Notes: generated from the letters alone by a model not told the origin. A stretch of 64,000 nt of DNA from an uncultured Ignatzschineria sp. (GCA_945639195.1 CALZEE010000005.1:62001-126000), one strand, 5' to 3'; counted from the first letter of the stretch, positions 36,491-48,029 are shown. Translations and numbers: made by a program.

Positions 36491-39400
36491 TTACTCATCA
36501 TCCTCATTGCTGACCGTGTCAATATCGATACCCAGAGAACGGATCTCTTTAATCAGTACGTTAAAGGATTCAGGCATCCCTACTTCAATGTTATGCTCAC
36601 CATTAACGATGTTTTTGTACACTGCTGTACGTCCTGCAACGTCATCTGATTTAACTGTTAACATCTCTTGTAGTGTATATGCCGCACCATAAGCTTCAAG
36701 TGCCCACACTTCCATCTCTCCGAAACGTTGTCCCCCGAACTGTGCTTTACCACCAAGTGGTTGCTGTGTTACGAGTGAGTAAGGACCAGTAGAACGAGCA
36801 TGCATTTTGTCATCCACTAAGTGGTTAAGTTTAAGCATGTACATGAAGCCAACTGTTACAGGTCTGTCAAATGCATCCCCAGTACGACCATCATATAATC
36901 TAATTTGTCCTGATTCAGGGAGATCTGCTAAGCGAAGCATACGACGCATTTCATCTTCCGATGCACCATCGAATACTGGGCTAGCCATTGGAACCCCTTT
37001 TCTTAAGTTACCGCAGAGCTCAAAGACTTCTTCATCACTGAATGATTGCACATCTACAACCTGCGCACTTCCATCTTTGTTATAGATCTCATCTAAGAAA
37101 CCACGAAGCTCATTTGCTTCAGCGTGTGACTTGATCATTTTGTCGATCTTAAGACCGAGTCCATGAGCTGCCCACCCTAAGTGAGTTTCAAGAATCTGAC
37201 CGATATTCATACGTGATGGAACCCCTAGTGGGTTCAAGCAGATATCCACTGGTGTACCATCTTCCATATATGGCATGTCTTCTTCCGGAACAATCATAGA
37301 GATAACCCCTTTGTTTCCGTGACGACCTGCCATTTTATCTCCTGGTTGAATACGACGTTTCACCGCAAGATAAACTTTAACCATTTTAAGAACACCTGGT
37401 GCGAGTTCATCGCCCTGGGTGAGTTTTTCACGAAGCTCTTCAAATTTCTTATTAGAGTCTTTACGTTGTTGCTCAAGAAGTTGTTTCAATTTCACAAGCT
37501 CTTCTGCTTGCTCTTCTGACTTCATCTTAAGATCTAACCATTTTTCACGTTCAATACCTTGGAGGTAATCGTCAGTGATTTTATCGCCTGCTTTAATGCC
37601 TTTATTACCTGCAGCAACTTCTACCCCAATAAGGCTTCTGCCAACACGAGCAAATAAGTCATCTTCAAGGATACGTAATTGGTCATTTAAGTCTTTACGA
37701 ACGCCACGAAGTTCACGATCTTCGATCTCTTTTGCACGGCTATCTTTTTCGATACCATCACGTGTAAATACACGAACGTCAATAACAGTACCGTCCATTC
37801 CTGTAGGAACACGGAGTGAGTTATCTTTTACGTCTGATGCTTTCTCACCAAAGATCGCACGAAGAAGTTTCTCTTCAGGCGTTAAGGTCGTTTCACCTTT
37901 TGGTGAAACTTTACCTACTAAGATATCTCCTGATTTTACTTCCGCACCGATGTAAGCAATACCCGCTTCATCAAGTTTAGAAAGTGCTGATTCTGATACG
38001 TTTGGAATATCTGAAGTAATTTCTTCAGGTCCTAATTTTGTATCACGAGCCACACAGGTTAACTCTTCGATATGAATCGTTGTGAAACGCTCTTCTTTAA
38101 CAACGCGCTCAGAGATCAAGATGGAGTCTTCGTAGTTATAACCATTCCATGGCATGAATGCCACGAGCATGTTTTGTCCGAGTGCAAGCTCCCCTAAATC
38201 CGTAGAAGGACCATCTGCTAAGATGTCTTTACGAGAAACAAGGTCGCCTTCTCTTACTAATACTTTTTGGTTGATACAAGTGTTCGCATTTGAACGTTGA
38301 TATTTTGTAAGGTTGTAAATATCAACCCCAGATTGACCAACGATTGTCTCTTCATCGTTTACACGAATGATGATTCTTGTCGCATCTACGTAATCAACAA
38401 CACCACCACGTTTTGCAACAACACAAACCCCAGAGTCACGAGCAACAATACGCTCCATCCCTGTACCTACAAGCGGTTTATCCGCATTTAATGTAGGAAC
38501 TGCCTGACGTTGCATGTTTGATCCCATGAGAGCACGGTTAGCATCATCGTGTTCCAAGAACGGAATCAATGCCGCAGCAACTGATACGATCTGTTTTGGA
38601 GAGATATCGATGTAACTGATTTGCTCTTTCGTCAAGAGTGTGAACTCACCTTCAACACGTGCAGCGATAAGATCATCTACGAATTCCGCATTTTCATTCA
38701 ACTGTGCGTTCGCCTGAGCGATTCCGTAATGCGCTTCTTCATACGCAGAAAGATAATCAACTTGGTCAGTTACGCGACCATCAACCACTTTACGATAAGG
38801 AGTTTCAAGGAAACCATAGCTGTTTGTACGAGCATAGCTTGCAAGCGAGTTGATCAAACCAATGTTTGGTCCCTCAGGTGTTTCGATAGGACATACACGA
38901 CCATAGTGAGTTACGTGAACGTCACGTACTTCGAAGCCGGCACGCTCACGCGTTAAACCACCTGGCCCAAGTGCAGAGATACGACGTTTGTGCGTTACTT
39001 CTGATAATGGGTTATTTTGGTCCATGAACTGTGAAAGCTGTGATGAACCGAAGAACTCTTTAATCGCAGCGCCAACAGGTTTTGCATTAATAAGCTCATG
39101 TGGCGTTAAACCTTCCGCTTCTGCAATGAGAAGACGATCTTTTACTGCACGCTCAATACGTACAAGACCGATACGGTAAACGTTTTCAACCATTTCCCCT
39201 ACTGAACGGATACGACGGTTGCCTAAATGGTCAACGTCATCCACTGTACCGTGGCCGTTACGAATAGCGACTAATTCTTTTAATACGTCAAGGATATCGC
39301 CATTAGAAAGTGTACCTTCGCCAGTATCGCTATCGCGACCTAAACGACGGTTGAACTTCATGCGTCCTACGGCAGAAAGATCATAACGATCTCCTGAGAA

Positions 39401-40621
39401 GAAGAGGCTTGAGAAAAGATTCTCTGCCGCATCTTTTGTAGGTGGCTCACCTGGGCGCATCATTCGATAGATTTCGATTTGCGCTTCTAATTGGCTCTTC
39501 GTAGTATCTGCACGTAATGTGTCAGAGATATACGCTCCACGGTCTACTTCGTTTGTGAAGAGCGCAGGAATTGTATCGATACCATAAGCAACAAATTTCT
39601 CAAGCGTCTCAGCAGTAATAACATCATTTGCAAGCGCTAAGAGTTCACCAGTTGCTTTGTCTAAGATATCTTGTGAAAGTACACGGCCAACTAAGTACTC
39701 AAATGGTACTTCAAGATCTTTAACACCAGCATCTTCTAATTTTTTCACGTGACGCGCGGTAACACGACGTCCTTTCTCAACAAGCACTTCGCCGTCAAGA
39801 ATAATATCAAACGCAGCCATTTCTCCACGTAAACGTGCAGGAACGAGTTCGAGTAATAATTTTTGTTTTTTGATCTTAAAGGTGTTTGTTTCAAAGAATT
39901 CTGCAAGAATCTCTGTATCAGACAAACCTAAAGCTCTTAAGATGATCGTTGCATGAAGTTTACGACGACGGTCAATACGAGCATAAACTAAGTCTTTCGC
40001 ATCAAACTCGAAGTCCATCCATGAACCACGGTAAGGGATAATACGTGCAGAGAAGAGAAGCTTCCCTGATGAATGGCCTTTACCTTTATCATGGTCAAAG
40101 AACACACCTGGTGAACGGTGAAGCTGAGAAACAATAACACGCTCAGTACCATTAATGACGAATGTACCATTCTCTGTCATCAACGGAATTTCACCTAAGT
40201 AAACACCACCACGACCGAACTGATCGATACCAGCTTCACGGATTTCTTTAATTTCACCCGATTCTAAGTCTGCAATCTTAAGACGCATTCCGATACGTAA
40301 TGATGCCGCGTAAGTTGTTCCACGCATCTGACATTCACGTACATCGAACTCAGGTTCACCAATATGATAATCTACATATTCAAGCGAAAGACGGAAACCA
40401 TTTGAAGTTGCAGTTTTTGCCTTAATCGCTTCGATTGGGAAAATAGATTTAAAGGCTGCGTTTAAGCCTTGATCTTTTCGCTCTCTACGAGGGGTATTAT
40501 CTTGAAGAAAAGTTTCGTAAGAATCGATCTGAGTTGCGAGGAGAAAGGGAACTTCTTGAACTTCAATTTGTTGTCCGAAGTCTTTACGGATGCGTTTTTT
40601 TTCTGTAAACGAATAGACCAT
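36491..40621 (-). CDS. rpoB: DNA-directed RNA polymerase subunit beta
   Basis: The 1,376-residue beta subunit forms one side of the polymerase cleft. The rifampicin-binding cluster reads [20 protein letters not shown] followed by [10 protein letters not shown], with the residues equivalent to E. coli D516, H526 and S531 unchanged, so the allele looks rifampicin-sensitive. The C-terminal region with [20 protein letters not shown] is present. It follows rplL after a 210-bp spacer that contains a hairpin (40726-40757), as in the E. coli rplKAJL-rpoBC operon. Confidence 0.99.
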   Translation of the reverse strand: MVYSFTEKKRIRKDFGQQIEVQEVPFLLATQIDSYETFLQDNTPRRERKDQGLNAAFKSIFPIEAIKAKTATSNGFRLSLEYVDYHIGEPEFDVRECQMRGTTYAASLRIGMRLKIADLESGEIKEIREAGIDQFGRGGVYLGEIPLMTENGTFVINGTERVIVSQLHRSPGVFFDHDKGKGHSSGKLLFSARIIPYRGSWMDFEFDAKDLVYARIDRRRKLHATIILRALGLSDTEILAEFFETNTFKIKKQKLLLELVPARLRGEMAAFDIILDGEVLVEKGRRVTARHVKKLEDAGVKDLEVPFEYLVGRVLSQDILDKATGELLALANDVITAETLEKFVAYGIDTIPALFTNEVDRGAYISDTLRADTTKSQLEAQIEIYRMMRPGEPPTKDAAENLFSSLFFSGDRYDLSAVGRMKFNRRLGRDSDTGEGTLSNGDILDVLKELVAIRNGHGTVDDVDHLGNRRIRSVGEMVENVYRIGLVRIERAVKDRLLIAEAEGLTPHELINAKPVGAAIKEFFGSSQLSQFMDQNNPLSEVTHKRRISALGPGGLTRERAGFEVRDVHVTHYGRVCPIETPEGPNIGLINSLASYARTNSYGFLETPYRKVVDGRVTDQVDYLSAYEEAHYGIAQANAQLNENAEFVDDLIAARVEGEFTLLTKEQISYIDISPKQIVSVAAALIPFLEHDDANRALMGSNMQRQAVPTLNADKPLVGTGMERIVARDSGVCVVAKRGGVVDYVDATRIIIRVNDEETIVGQSGVDIYNLTKYQRSNANTCINQKVLVREGDLVSRKDILADGPSTDLGELALGQNMLVAFMPWNGYNYEDSILISERVVKEERFTTIHIEELTCVARDTKLGPEEITSDIPNVSESALSKLDEAGIAYIGAEVKSGDILVGKVSPKGETTLTPEEKLLRAIFGEKASDVKDNSLRVPTGMDGTVIDVRVFTRDGIEKDSRAKEIEDRELRGVRKDLNDQLRILEDDLFARVGRSLIGVEVAAGNKGIKAGDKITDDYLQGIEREKWLDLKMKSEEQAEELVKLKQLLEQQRKDSNKKFEELREKLTQGDELAPGVLKMVKVYLAVKRRIQPGDKMAGRHGNKGVISMIVPEEDMPYMEDGTPVDICLNPLGVPSRMNIGQILETHLGWAAHGLGLKIDKMIKSHAEANELRGFLDEIYNKDGSAQVVDVQSFSDEEVFELCGNLRKGVPMASPVFDGASEDEMRRMLRLADLPESGQIRLYDGRTGDAFDRPVTVGFMYMLKLNHLVDDKMHARSTGPYSLVTQQPLGGKAQFGGQRFGEMEVWALEAYGAAYTLQEMLTVKSDDVAGRTAVYKNIVNGEHNIEVGMPESFNVLIKEIRSLGIDIDTVSNEDDE

Positions 40622-40700
40622 GCAATTAAATTCCTCAATAGATGGGAAGTGTAAACATATAAATTAATCCTTTGGCCAAAAGGCCTAATTTATACGCTCG

Positions 40701-40757
40701 AAAAAAATATTTTTTTTAGAAGCTAGTAAAGGCTAGAGTCAAAACCCTAGCCTTTAC
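40701..40757 (-). promoter_or_regulatory. Hairpin in the rplL-rpoB spacer (attenuator or processing site)
   Basis: A perfect 11-bp stem (GTAAAGGCTAG/CTAGCCTTTAC, 40726-40757) is followed on the minus strand by an A-run and, about 15 nt later, a T-run. That is not a full-strength terminator. In E. coli the corresponding spacer holds an attenuator and an RNase III site that lower rpoBC expression relative to L7/L12, and a similar role is inferred. Confidence 0.6.
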
Positions 40758-40831
40758 CGTTCATTCTTAATTAAAAGAGTTACCTATTTTACTAGGCGGA
40801 TATGAAATCATCTCTTCTAATTATAGCCTGA

Positions 40832-41200
40832 TTATTTAAGCTCAACAGTTGCGCCAGCTTCTTCAAGCTCAGCTTTAACTTTGTCTGCTTCATCTTTTGA
40901 TACTTGTTCTTTGATTGTTGCTGGTGCACTTTCAACAAGCGCTTTAGCATCACCAAGACCAAGACCAGTGATTCCACGTACAACTTTGATTACGTTGATT
41001 TTCTTCTCGCCAACTGCAGTCATGATAACATCAAACTCAGTTTGTGCTTCTGCTGATGCGCCTGCGTCTGCTGGACCAGCTGCTACTGCAACTGCTGCTG
41101 TTACGCCGAATTTTTCTTCGATTGCTGAGATTAACTCCATAACTTCTGCAGTTTTCATCTCGTCAATTGCATTAAGGATATCTTCATGTGAGATTGCCAT
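40832..41200 (-). CDS. rplL: 50S ribosomal protein L7/L12
   Basis: L7/L12 forms the multicopy stalk that recruits elongation factors. The 122 residues have the N-terminal dimer helix [20 protein letters not shown], the Ala/Gly hinge and the C-terminal domain [15 protein letters not shown]...[14 protein letters not shown]. It is 76 bp downstream of rplJ in the same operon. Confidence 0.98.
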   Translation of the reverse strand: MAISHEDILNAIDEMKTAEVMELISAIEEKFGVTAAVAVAAGPADAGASAEAQTEFDVIMTAVGEKKINVIKVVRGITGLGLGDAKALVESAPATIKEQVSKDEADKVKAELEEAGATVELK

Positions 41201-41276
41201 AATTTTTTAACTCCTAAAATTATCTTAAAATTTTGATTGGATAATAATTCTAAATTTAGAACTATCAGCAGAGCAA

Positions 41277-41786
41277 TTAAGCTGCTTCCGCCTCTTTCTT
41301 GTCTCTTACTGAAGCTAATGTTGCAGCAAGCTTCTGAACTGGTGCTTTTAATACAGCTAAGAACATAGAGATCGCTTCTTCCTTCGTTGGGAGAGATGCG
41401 ATTGCTTTAAGTTCAGATCCGTCATAAACAGCTCCGTCATGTGCAATTGCTTTAACTACTAACTTCTCATTCGCTTTTTCCTTAAGGAAAGTGTGAATAA
41501 CACGTGCGCCAGCAACAGGATCTTCCTCATTCATAGAGAAAGCCATGATGATTGGCCCAACAAGACTTGGAATTGCATCTTCAAACGCAGTGTCTTTCAA
41601 TGCGAGTCTTGCTAATGTATTTTTCACAACACGGATATCAACATTTGCTGATCTTGCCGCGTTACGAAGAGATGTAATCTGAGCTACCGTAAGCCCGTGG
41701 TATTCAGAGAGAACTAATGAATGTGCAGCATTTGCAACTCCACTAACTTCTTGAACCACTTCTTGTTTACTTTGCAAAGAACTCAT
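41277..41786 (-). CDS. rplJ: 50S ribosomal protein L10
   Basis: L10 anchors the L7/L12 stalk to the ribosome and in E. coli represses translation of its own mRNA. The 169-residue product shows LVLSEYHGLTVAQITSLRNAAR, IRVVKNTLARLA and a helical C-terminus that binds L12. A 255-bp gap to rplA contains a likely autoregulatory leader. Confidence 0.98.
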   Translation of the reverse strand: MSSLQSKQEVVQEVSGVANAAHSLVLSEYHGLTVAQITSLRNAARSANVDIRVVKNTLARLALKDTAFEDAIPSLVGPIIMAFSMNEEDPVAGARVIHTFLKEKANEKLVVKAIAHDGAVYDGSELKAIASLPTKEEAISMFLAVLKAPVQKLAATLASVRDKKEAEAA

Positions 41787-42041
41787 TTTTCACCTTTACA
41801 TTTTTGGTAATTTCTTACCACCTACAAACACCCAAGTTTTTACACTTGGCCCTACGGCAACCCTAATTTAGAACCACCGTCTACGTAGATAACTTTCGTA
41901 ATTAAGCACTTTGATTTCTCTCAATGCATCTACGGTCTTAGACTCAACCTTCAATATTCACCGAAGGGTTAGCAACGAATAAATTTATTACTAACCTCAT
42001 CGTTTCACATTAAAAGATAAGTTCGTATTCTTTCGAAATAC
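41787..42041 (-). promoter_or_regulatory. rplJ leader, probable L10 autoregulatory RNA
   Basis: The 255-nt region between rplA and rplJ is non-coding. On the minus strand it carries GTAGACGGTGG (41871-41883 area), similar to the GTAGACGGTGA of the E. coli rplJ leader, and a hairpin CCAAGT/ACTTGG near 41832-41850. In E. coli this leader binds the L10-L12 complex to block translation. Assignment rests on position and this short similarity. Confidence 0.5.
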
Positions 42042-42731
42042 TTATACTGACGCTAAATCAACAGCAATACCAGGACCCATAGTCGTAGATACTGTTAATT
42101 TTTTGATGTAAACACCTTTCGCTGATGAAGGCTTGAGGCGTGAAACTTCAGCGATCAACGCTTTTAAGTTTCCACGAAGCTTTTCAACATCGAAGTTTGC
42201 TTTACCAATTGAGCAGTGAACAATCCCTGCTTTGTCAGTACGGAAACGTACTTGTCCTGATTTTGCGTTAGTAACAGCAGTCACAACGTCTGGTGTTACT
42301 GTACCAACACGTGGGTTAGGCATAAGTCCGCGTGGACCTAAGATTTGACCTAACTGACCAACAACACGCATTGCATCAGGAGTTGCGATAACTACATCGT
42401 AGTTTAAATCGCCATTTTTCATGCTTTGAGCTAAGTCTTCGAAACCAACAACGTCAGCACCAGCAGCTGTTGCAGCTTCAGCGTTTGCACCTTGTGCAAA
42501 TACTGCTACGCGAACATCTTTACCAGTTCCGTTAGGCATTACAGTCGCGCCGCGAACAACTTGGTCTGATTTACGTGGATCAACACCAAGGTTTAACGCT
42601 ACTTCGAATGCTTCCTCAAATTTAGCTGCAGGTACTTTGTTAAGTAATGCTACAGCTTCATCTAAAGTGTATACTTTTTCAGAATCAACTAACTCTAAAA
42701 TTGCTTTTTGTTTTTTAGTTAACTTAGCCAT
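42042..42731 (-). CDS. rplA: 50S ribosomal protein L1
   Basis: L1 binds 23S rRNA at the E-site stalk and, in E. coli, represses the rplK-rplA message. The start is the ATG at 42731 ([11 protein letters not shown]), preceded by GGAGGG within the end of rplK, giving 229 residues. A longer open frame overlapping rplK by 16 codons is not real. The L1 signature [20 protein letters not shown] is intact. Confidence 0.98.
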   Translation of the reverse strand: MAKLTKKQKAILELVDSEKVYTLDEAVALLNKVPAAKFEEAFEVALNLGVDPRKSDQVVRGATVMPNGTGKDVRVAVFAQGANAEAATAAGADVVGFEDLAQSMKNGDLNYDVVIATPDAMRVVGQLGQILGPRGLMPNPRVGTVTPDVVTAVTNAKSGQVRFRTDKAGIVHCSIGKANFDVEKLRGNLKALIAEVSRLKPSSAKGVYIKKLTVSTTMGPGIAVDLASV

Positions 42732-42732
42732 C

Positions 42733-43164
42733 TTACACACCCTCCACTTCGATACCCATTGAGCGTGCGCTTCCTGCAATGATTTTCACCGCTGCATCAA
42801 GGTCTGCTGATGATAAATCTGGTTCTTTCGTTTTTGCAATTTCTTCTAATTGCGCACGATTTACCTTACCCACTTTTTGTGTGTTAGGTTTTGGACTTCC
42901 AGATTTGATTCCAGCTGCTTTCTTAAGAAGATATGCTGCTGGTGGGGTTTTAGTGATGAACGTGAATGAACGGTCACTATAAACAGTGATAACAACAGGA
43001 ATAGGCATACCTACTTCAAGTTGTTGAGTCGCTGCGTTGAACGCTTTACAGAATTCCATGATGTTCACACCATGCTGACCAAGTGCAGGTCCGATTGGTG
43101 GTGATGGATTTGCTTTACCTGCAGCTACCTGCAAGTTGATATAAGACATTACTTTTTTTGCCAT
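42733..43164 (-). CDS. rplK: 50S ribosomal protein L11
   Basis: L11 forms the GTPase-associated centre and is needed for RelA activation. The 143 residues include the conserved [22 protein letters not shown]-terminal RNA-binding region and the C-terminal [13 protein letters not shown]. The stop codon lies one base before the rplA start, so the two genes are translationally coupled. Confidence 0.98.
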   Translation of the reverse strand: MAKKVMSYINLQVAAGKANPSPPIGPALGQHGVNIMEFCKAFNAATQQLEVGMPIPVVITVYSDRSFTFITKTPPAAYLLKKAAGIKSGSPKPNTQKVGKVNRAQLEEIAKTKEPDLSSADLDAAVKIIAGSARSMGIEVEGV

Positions 43165-43272
43165 TTGGCGATACTCCTAATAGATGGGTCAAACGCTTTT
43201 CAGCTCCCCAATTTTAAAGACTGATTATTGTACCATTATTAAAATAACACTACAATACTTTACCACTCTCTT

Positions 43273-43800
43273 TTAGATTTTTTCGACCTGACTAAACTCA
43301 AGATCAACAGGTGTTGCACGACCAAAGATCATTACTGATACTTTTATACGACCCTTCGCAGAATCAACCTCAGTCACGCTACCATTAAATTCATTAAACG
43401 GCCCATCAACAACGCGTACTTCTTCACCGATCTCATAAAGCACTTTAAGTCTAGGACCTTCTTCTGCCTGTGCGATACGATTTAAAATCGCATTTGCTTC
43501 ACGATCAGAAATAGGACTTGGGCGGTCACTTTTACCACCAACAAATCCAATTACACGCGGAACACTATTTACAAGATGCCAAACTTCTTCATCCATATCT
43601 GCTTGAATAAGCACATAACCAGGGAAGAACTTACGCTCACTCTTACGGCGTTTTCCATCTTTAACTTCAACAACTTCTTCTGTTGGCACCAAAATTTCGC
43701 CAAACTTAACCTCAAGCCCCTCGCGAGCAATATACTCATGCAACGCACGAACAACTTGTCCTTCGTACCCAGAATAAGCTTGTATCACATACCAATGCAT
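43273..43800 (-). CDS. nusG: Transcription termination/antitermination protein NusG
   Basis: NusG is the universal elongation factor that binds RNA polymerase through its NGN domain and Rho or S10 through its KOW domain. The N-terminal [20 protein letters not shown] and the C-terminal KOW motif [22 protein letters not shown] are clear. The length is 175 residues (E. coli 181). It follows secE by 9 bp. Confidence 0.98.
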   Translation of the reverse strand: MHWYVIQAYSGYEGQVVRALHEYIAREGLEVKFGEILVPTEEVVEVKDGKRRKSERKFFPGYVLIQADMDEEVWHLVNSVPRVIGFVGGKSDRPSPISDREANAILNRIAQAEEGPRLKVLYEIGEEVRVVDGPFNEFNGSVTEVDSAKGRIKVSVMIFGRATPVDLEFSQVEKI

Positions 43801-43809
43801 ATTTTTCTC

Positions 43810-44238
43810 CTACGAAAACGACAAAACAAATGAGATGACGTTCTTAATAATAAAATCGACAAACATTAAGAATAATAGCGTAATAGTCATTACCACAATT
43901 ACTAGCAATGTCATTTTACGCGTCTCATCCATCGAGGGCCACACTACTCTACGAAGCTCTGTTCTTGCTTCTTTAAAGAAAGTGATAAGCTTTTTCCCTG
44001 AAGGTGACACAAAAAAGATGCCCGCACCAGCGGCTAGACCGACGATGAGCGCACCTAAAGAATATAAGACATTCTTTTCTGAAAAATAGTAATAAGCAAA
44101 GATCCCTGCCAACGCGATGACAACCGCAAGCCAGACCTGCCCTTTACCACTTTTGACTTCTTGATTCTTAACTACTGCAGACTTCTTCTGAACAGCTTGC
44201 TCAGATTTCGCCTCGACAGACTTTTTCTTTGTATTCAT
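43810..44238 (-). CDS. secE: Preprotein translocase subunit SecE
   Basis: SecE stabilises SecY in the protein-conducting channel. The product has a basic N-terminal tail, two non-essential helices (WLAVVIALAGIFAYYYF and VLYSLGALIVGLAAGAGIFF) and the conserved amphipathic stretch EARTELRRVVWPSMDETR ahead of the essential third helix. I choose the second ATG (44238, MNTKKKSVEA), which has GAGAAG upstream, giving 142 residues. The ATG five codons earlier lacks a ribosome binding site. Confidence 0.95.
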   Translation of the reverse strand: MNTKKKSVEAKSEQAVQKKSAVVKNQEVKSGKGQVWLAVVIALAGIFAYYYFSEKNVLYSLGALIVGLAAGAGIFFVSPSGKKLITFFKEARTELRRVVWPSMDETRKMTLLVIVVMTITLLFLMFVDFIIKNVISFVLSFS

Positions 44239-44273
44239 CTCATTACTTCTCATTCATGCATATAGAACTCTGC

Positions 44274-44279
44274 ATTATA
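44274..44279 (-). promoter_or_regulatory. -10 element of a secE-nusG promoter
   Basis: On the minus strand TATAAT lies 36 bases upstream of the chosen secE start and just after the terminator hairpin behind tRNA-Trp. The -35 (near TTTATG) is poor, so the boundary is approximate. Confidence 0.45.
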
Positions 44280-44299
44280 CTAGATTATTTTGATTACAT

Positions 44300-44330
44300 A
44301 AAATAAAAGCAGTCAGAAACTGACTGCTTT
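44300..44330 (-). terminator. Terminator after tRNA-Trp
   Basis: Stem AAAGCAGTCAG/CTGACTGCTTT with a three-base loop and a T-rich tail on the minus strand. It separates the tRNA-tuf-tRNA-Trp transcript from secE-nusG. Confidence 0.85.
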
Positions 44331-44337
44331 ATCTTTT

Positions 44338-44413
44338 TGGCGGGCCAAGAAGGAATCGAACCCTCAACCTACGGTTTTGGAGACCGTCGTTCTGCCAATT
44401 GAACTATTGACCC
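44338..44413 (-). tRNA. tRNA-Trp (anticodon CCA)
   Basis: A 76-nt cloverleaf with anticodon loop CTCCAAA (CCA), acceptor GGGTCAA/TTGGCCC and an encoded CCA end. It sits between tuf and secE. Confidence 0.96.
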
Positions 44414-44431
44414 AAATACTGCTAGCAGTAA

Positions 44432-45622
44432 TTATGCAATAACTTTAGCTACAACGCCCGCACCAACTGTACGACCGCCTTCACGAATTGCAAAACGTAA
44501 ACCATCATCCATCGCGATTGGGTTGATTAACTCTACAACCATTTTCACGTTATCACCAGGCATTACCATTTCTACACCTTCTGGAAGCTCACAAGCACCA
44601 GTTACGTCTGTAGTACGGAAATAGAACTGTGGACGATATCCTTTGAAGAATGGAGTGTGACGACCACCCTCTTCTTTAGAAAGTACGTATACTTCTGCTT
44701 CAAATTTTGTGTGTGGTTTGATTGAACCTGGTTTAGCTAATACTTGACCACGCTCAACGTCTTCACGCTTAGTACCACGAAGAAGAACACCTACGTTATC
44801 TCCTGCTTCTCCACGATCAAGAAGCTTACGGAACATCTCAACACCAGTACATGTAGTCTTTTGTGTTGGACGGATACCAACGATTTCAAGCTCTTCACCA
44901 GTCTTAACAATACCAGACTCGATACGGCCAGTAACAACTGTACCACGACCTGAGATTGAGAATACGTCTTCGATAGGCATCAAGAATGCTTTATCAATTT
45001 CACGCTCTGGCTGTGGAATCCACTCATCTAAAGCTGCAAGGAGCTTTTTGATTGCTGGAACACCAATCTCAGACTCGTCGCCTTCGATTGCTTTAAGCGC
45101 TGAACCTACGATTACTGGTGTATCATCACCTGGAAAATCGTATGCATCAAGAAGTTCACGAACTTCCATTTCAACTAATTCGATTAACTCTGCGTCATCA
45201 ACCATATCTGCTTTGTTTAAGAAAACAAGGATATATGGAACACCAACTTGACGTGATAAGAGGATATGCTCACGAGTTTGTGGCATAGGACCATCAGCTG
45301 CTGAACAAACGAGGATTGCTCCATCCATTTGTGCCGCACCAGTGATCATGTTCTTAACGTAGTCAGCATGCCCTGGGCAGTCAACGTGCGCATAATGGCG
45401 GTTTTCTGATTCGTACTCAACGTGTGAAGTAGAAATCGTGATACCACGCTCTCTCTCTTCCGGTGCGTTATCGATCTGATCATACGCACGAACGTTACCA
45501 CCAACAGCTTCGTTACCAACCTTAGTTAAAGCAGCTGTTAAAGTTGTTTTACCATGGTCAACGTGCCCAATTGTACCGACGTTTACGTGCGGCTTATTAC
45601 GACTAAAAGTTTCCTTTGACAT
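44432..45622 (-). CDS. tuf: Elongation factor Tu
   Basis: EF-Tu delivers aminoacyl-tRNA to the ribosome. The 396-residue product has the G1 motif [14 protein letters not shown], switch [25 protein letters not shown] (G3) and NKADM (G4). It is the copy preceded by tRNA-Tyr, tRNA-Gly and tRNA-Thr, equivalent to E. coli tufB. A second copy would be expected in the str operon, which is not in this window. Confidence 0.98.
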   Translation of the reverse strand: MSKETFSRNKPHVNVGTIGHVDHGKTTLTAALTKVGNEAVGGNVRAYDQIDNAPEERERGITISTSHVEYESENRHYAHVDCPGHADYVKNMITGAAQMDGAILVCSAADGPMPQTREHILLSRQVGVPYILVFLNKADMVDDAELIELVEMEVRELLDAYDFPGDDTPVIVGSALKAIEGDESEIGVPAIKKLLAALDEWIPQPEREIDKAFLMPIEDVFSISGRGTVVTGRIESGIVKTGEELEIVGIRPTQKTTCTGVEMFRKLLDRGEAGDNVGVLLRGTKREDVERGQVLAKPGSIKPHTKFEAEVYVLSKEEGGRHTPFFKGYRPQFYFRTTDVTGACELPEGVEMVMPGDNVKMVVELINPIAMDDGLRFAIREGGRTVGAGVVAKVIA

Positions 45623-45666
45623 AATATCACTCTTCTTAGATTAGATTAATTACACTGGAAGGGGAA

Positions 45667-45742
<76 letters not shown>

Positions 45743-45748
45743 AGAAAA

Positions 45749-45822
45749 TGGAGCGGGTGATGGGAATCGAACCCACACTATCAGCTTGGAAGGCTGAAGT
45801 TCTACCATTGAACTACACCCGC
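45749..45822 (-). tRNA. tRNA-Gly (anticodon TCC)
   Basis: A 74-nt cloverleaf with acceptor GCGGGTG/CACCCGC, anticodon loop CTTCCAA (TCC) and an encoded CCA. It corresponds to glyT. Confidence 0.97.
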
Positions 45823-45845
45823 GAAACTCATTTTTTTTAAAAATT

Positions 45846-45930
45846 TGGTGGTGGAGGAAGGATTCGAACCTTCGAAGGCATAGCCGCCAGATTTACAGTC
45901 TAGTCCCTTTAACCACTCGGGAACTCCACC
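45846..45930 (-). tRNA. tRNA-Tyr (anticodon GTA)
   Basis: An 85-nt class II tRNA with long variable arm, anticodon loop CTGTAAA (GTA) and an encoded CCA. It corresponds to tyrU and is the first gene of the tRNA-tuf transcript. Confidence 0.97.
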
Positions 45931-45943
45931 AAATGAAGTCATC

Positions 45944-45971
45944 ATTATACACCGCGTTTTTGATGTGTCAA
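45944..45971 (-). promoter_or_regulatory. Promoter of tRNA-Tyr-Gly-Thr-tuf
   Basis: On the minus strand consensus TTGACA (-35) and TATAAT (-10) are separated by 16 bases, 13 bases upstream of the tRNA-Tyr 5' end. Confidence 0.85.
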
Positions 45972-46022
45972 TAATATTTTTGATCAATTATTTTTCACTT
46001 CAAACCGAACTATCTACATCAC

Positions 46023-48029
46023 TTAATTGAGCCTTTTAAGGGTCTCGATAAGCACCTTATCTTTGCTGTAGATGTCAGCACGGAATGAGATAGTATCACC
46101 TTCAACTCGGGTTGTCATGTATAAAGTATAGACAGGTATTTTTTTATCGTTTGCAAGACTCACATGAGCCTCCGAACTCCGCTTAAATGCTGCCCCGATA
46201 CGTTTTTGATCCCACCCTGCTTCGCCTAAAAAATACTCAGCAAGCTCTTCAGGATTCTCAATACGCACACATCCAGAGCTAAAGTCTCTTGAGGTTCTAT
46301 TAAACAGTGATTTAGAGGGTGTATCATGGAGATATATTGCATGTTCATTCGGGAACATAAACTTCACGCGCCCAAGAGAGTTATGATCACCCGGATCTTG
46401 TCTTAATTGGAACGGGAAGTTATTACTACTATATTGCGACCAATCAATTGACCCAGGATCTACTTCCTGCCCGCCTCTTAGCACCTTGATTCGAGAGCGA
46501 TTAAGCGCATATGGATCACGTTTTAGACGAGGCAAGAAATCTCTCACAGCCATTGAACGTGGCACATGCCAATAAGGACTAAAGACGATATAACTCATCG
46601 GAGACATAAATACTGGTGTTTTACGATCCCCTCTTCCCACAACCGTTCTCGCACTTAATACCTCTGCGCCATCACGCATTACCGAATAACGAAAACCCGG
46701 AATATCGACCGCTACATAGTGCTCGCCCATGCTTTTGGGCATCCAGCGCCATCTCTCTAAGTTAATTTCGATCTGCTTAATACGATCTTCATTCGTACGA
46801 TTTAATTCCGCAATGGTTCTACGCCCTGGCGCACCATCGGGCTCTAAAAGATGCGTTCTTTGGAATGCTTTCACAGCTTCAATCATTTTCGCATCGTAGC
46901 TATCCGCATCGCCTGCCTCATAACCCAAATAATTCAGGCGATCACGCATCACAGTAATACGTTCTCCACTCATGCCCGCTTTAATCGTCGGCCCCTGAGG
47001 AATCATCGCGGGCTCTAATGCTTGCTCACGCTCTTTAAATGAACGCAATGCTCTTTTTAAACTCTGATATTCAGGATATTGCGGCTCTAATGCCCTAATG
47101 CCAGCATCCACATCACCACTTTGAAGAATCTTTTGATAGCGCTCAGCCACATTCACAGATCTTCCTGTCAGTAACCACTCCGGATCTTTCGCTTTCATCT
47201 CCGGCATACCGAGGACTAAATCGCGAATATAGGTCATAGCACCATCATGAAGGAGCTTATTAAGCTCTGCTTGATGCGCGGCAATATCGCCACTTTGCAA
47301 CAAATTCTGAATTCTACCAACATGATATAACGCCGGAATCATGCCTTGCGCCTCGCTTTCTAACAAGACGATATAAAGCGATTCACCCGATTTTGTTAAA
47401 CCTTTAGTATTCACAAGCGGAACATCTGCCAAGGTACCTGCGGCAACTTTATCGAGATATGCCCGCTTAAAGTTTTGCTGATCAGATGCAGGTAAACGAC
47501 TCTTTAAAACATAGCTCTCGCCTACTTTCGGCGCTTTTTCAGCCCATTTACTGGCGTTATTTAAGTAATCTACTCGCGATTTTGCCGGCGAAAACTTCTG
47601 GAAGTTCTCTTGAATGATTGTTTCATCTGCATCATCTTCTGTTGCGCCCAATGTCTCTGCAACCGTTTCAGCCGCATCATTACGATGACCACTCTCAACA
47701 TTAGCTGTCGTAGTGCTCTCAACAGCCTTTTGACCATCTACAGCTACCGTTTCTACATTCATCTGGATTGTTGTTTCAGCTTCTGCAAGTGGCAAATCTA
47801 CCGAAGGATTCTCAACTATTTGAATCACTTCACTCTTGATCGTATCGGCTTGCAAATTAGAGATCTCATCCGAAGAGATCTCCCCCGCAAAGATCTCCGT
47901 TAAAGCAGTGACATTCTCAAGATTAACCTTCATCTCGATATTGTCTTGCCCCTCTTCAGGTGCTGCGTAAAGTAATCCCGGCATTAAGGCAAGAGATAAA
48001 CTCACTGCAATCAATTTTTTCTTCTTCAT
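46023..48029 (-). CDS. L,D-transpeptidase, LdtD/YcbB-like, with long N-terminal region
   Basis: The 668-residue secreted enzyme has a signal peptide (LIAVSLSLALMPGLLYAAP). About 130 polar residues without recognisable fold follow, then an alpha-helical scaffold region. Next come a PG_binding_1 domain (GERITVMRDRLNYLGY...AVKAFQRTHLLEPDG, about 355-410) and a C-terminal YkuD domain with the catalytic SSGCVRIENPEE (Cys near 587) and preceding His in IYLHDTPSKS. LdtD-type enzymes make 3-3 cross-links in peptidoglycan. The order of domains matches YcbB. The polar N-terminal extension, rich in E, T, V and A, appears larger than in E. coli. Transcribed alone. Confidence 0.9.
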   Translation of the reverse strand: MKKKKLIAVSLSLALMPGLLYAAPEEGQDNIEMKVNLENVTALTEIFAGEISSDEISNLQADTIKSEVIQIVENPSVDLPLAEAETTIQMNVETVAVDGQKAVESTTTANVESGHRNDAAETVAETLGATEDDADETIIQENFQKFSPAKSRVDYLNNASKWAEKAPKVGESYVLKSRLPASDQQNFKRAYLDKVAAGTLADVPLVNTKGLTKSGESLYIVLLESEAQGMIPALYHVGRIQNLLQSGDIAAHQAELNKLLHDGAMTYIRDLVLGMPEMKAKDPEWLLTGRSVNVAERYQKILQSGDVDAGIRALEPQYPEYQSLKRALRSFKEREQALEPAMIPQGPTIKAGMSGERITVMRDRLNYLGYEAGDADSYDAKMIEAVKAFQRTHLLEPDGAPGRRTIAELNRTNEDRIKQIEINLERWRWMPKSMGEHYVAVDIPGFRYSVMRDGAEVLSARTVVGRGDRKTPVFMSPMSYIVFSPYWHVPRSMAVRDFLPRLKRDPYALNRSRIKVLRGGQEVDPGSIDWSQYSSNNFPFQLRQDPGDHNSLGRVKFMFPNEHAIYLHDTPSKSLFNRTSRDFSSGCVRIENPEELAEYFLGEAGWDQKRIGAAFKRSSEAHVSLANDKKIPVYTLYMTTRVEGDTISFRADIYSKDKVLIETLKRLN

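Noticed and set aside
45802-45987. A 61-residue minus-strand open frame
   Set aside because: It covers tRNA-Tyr and its promoter.
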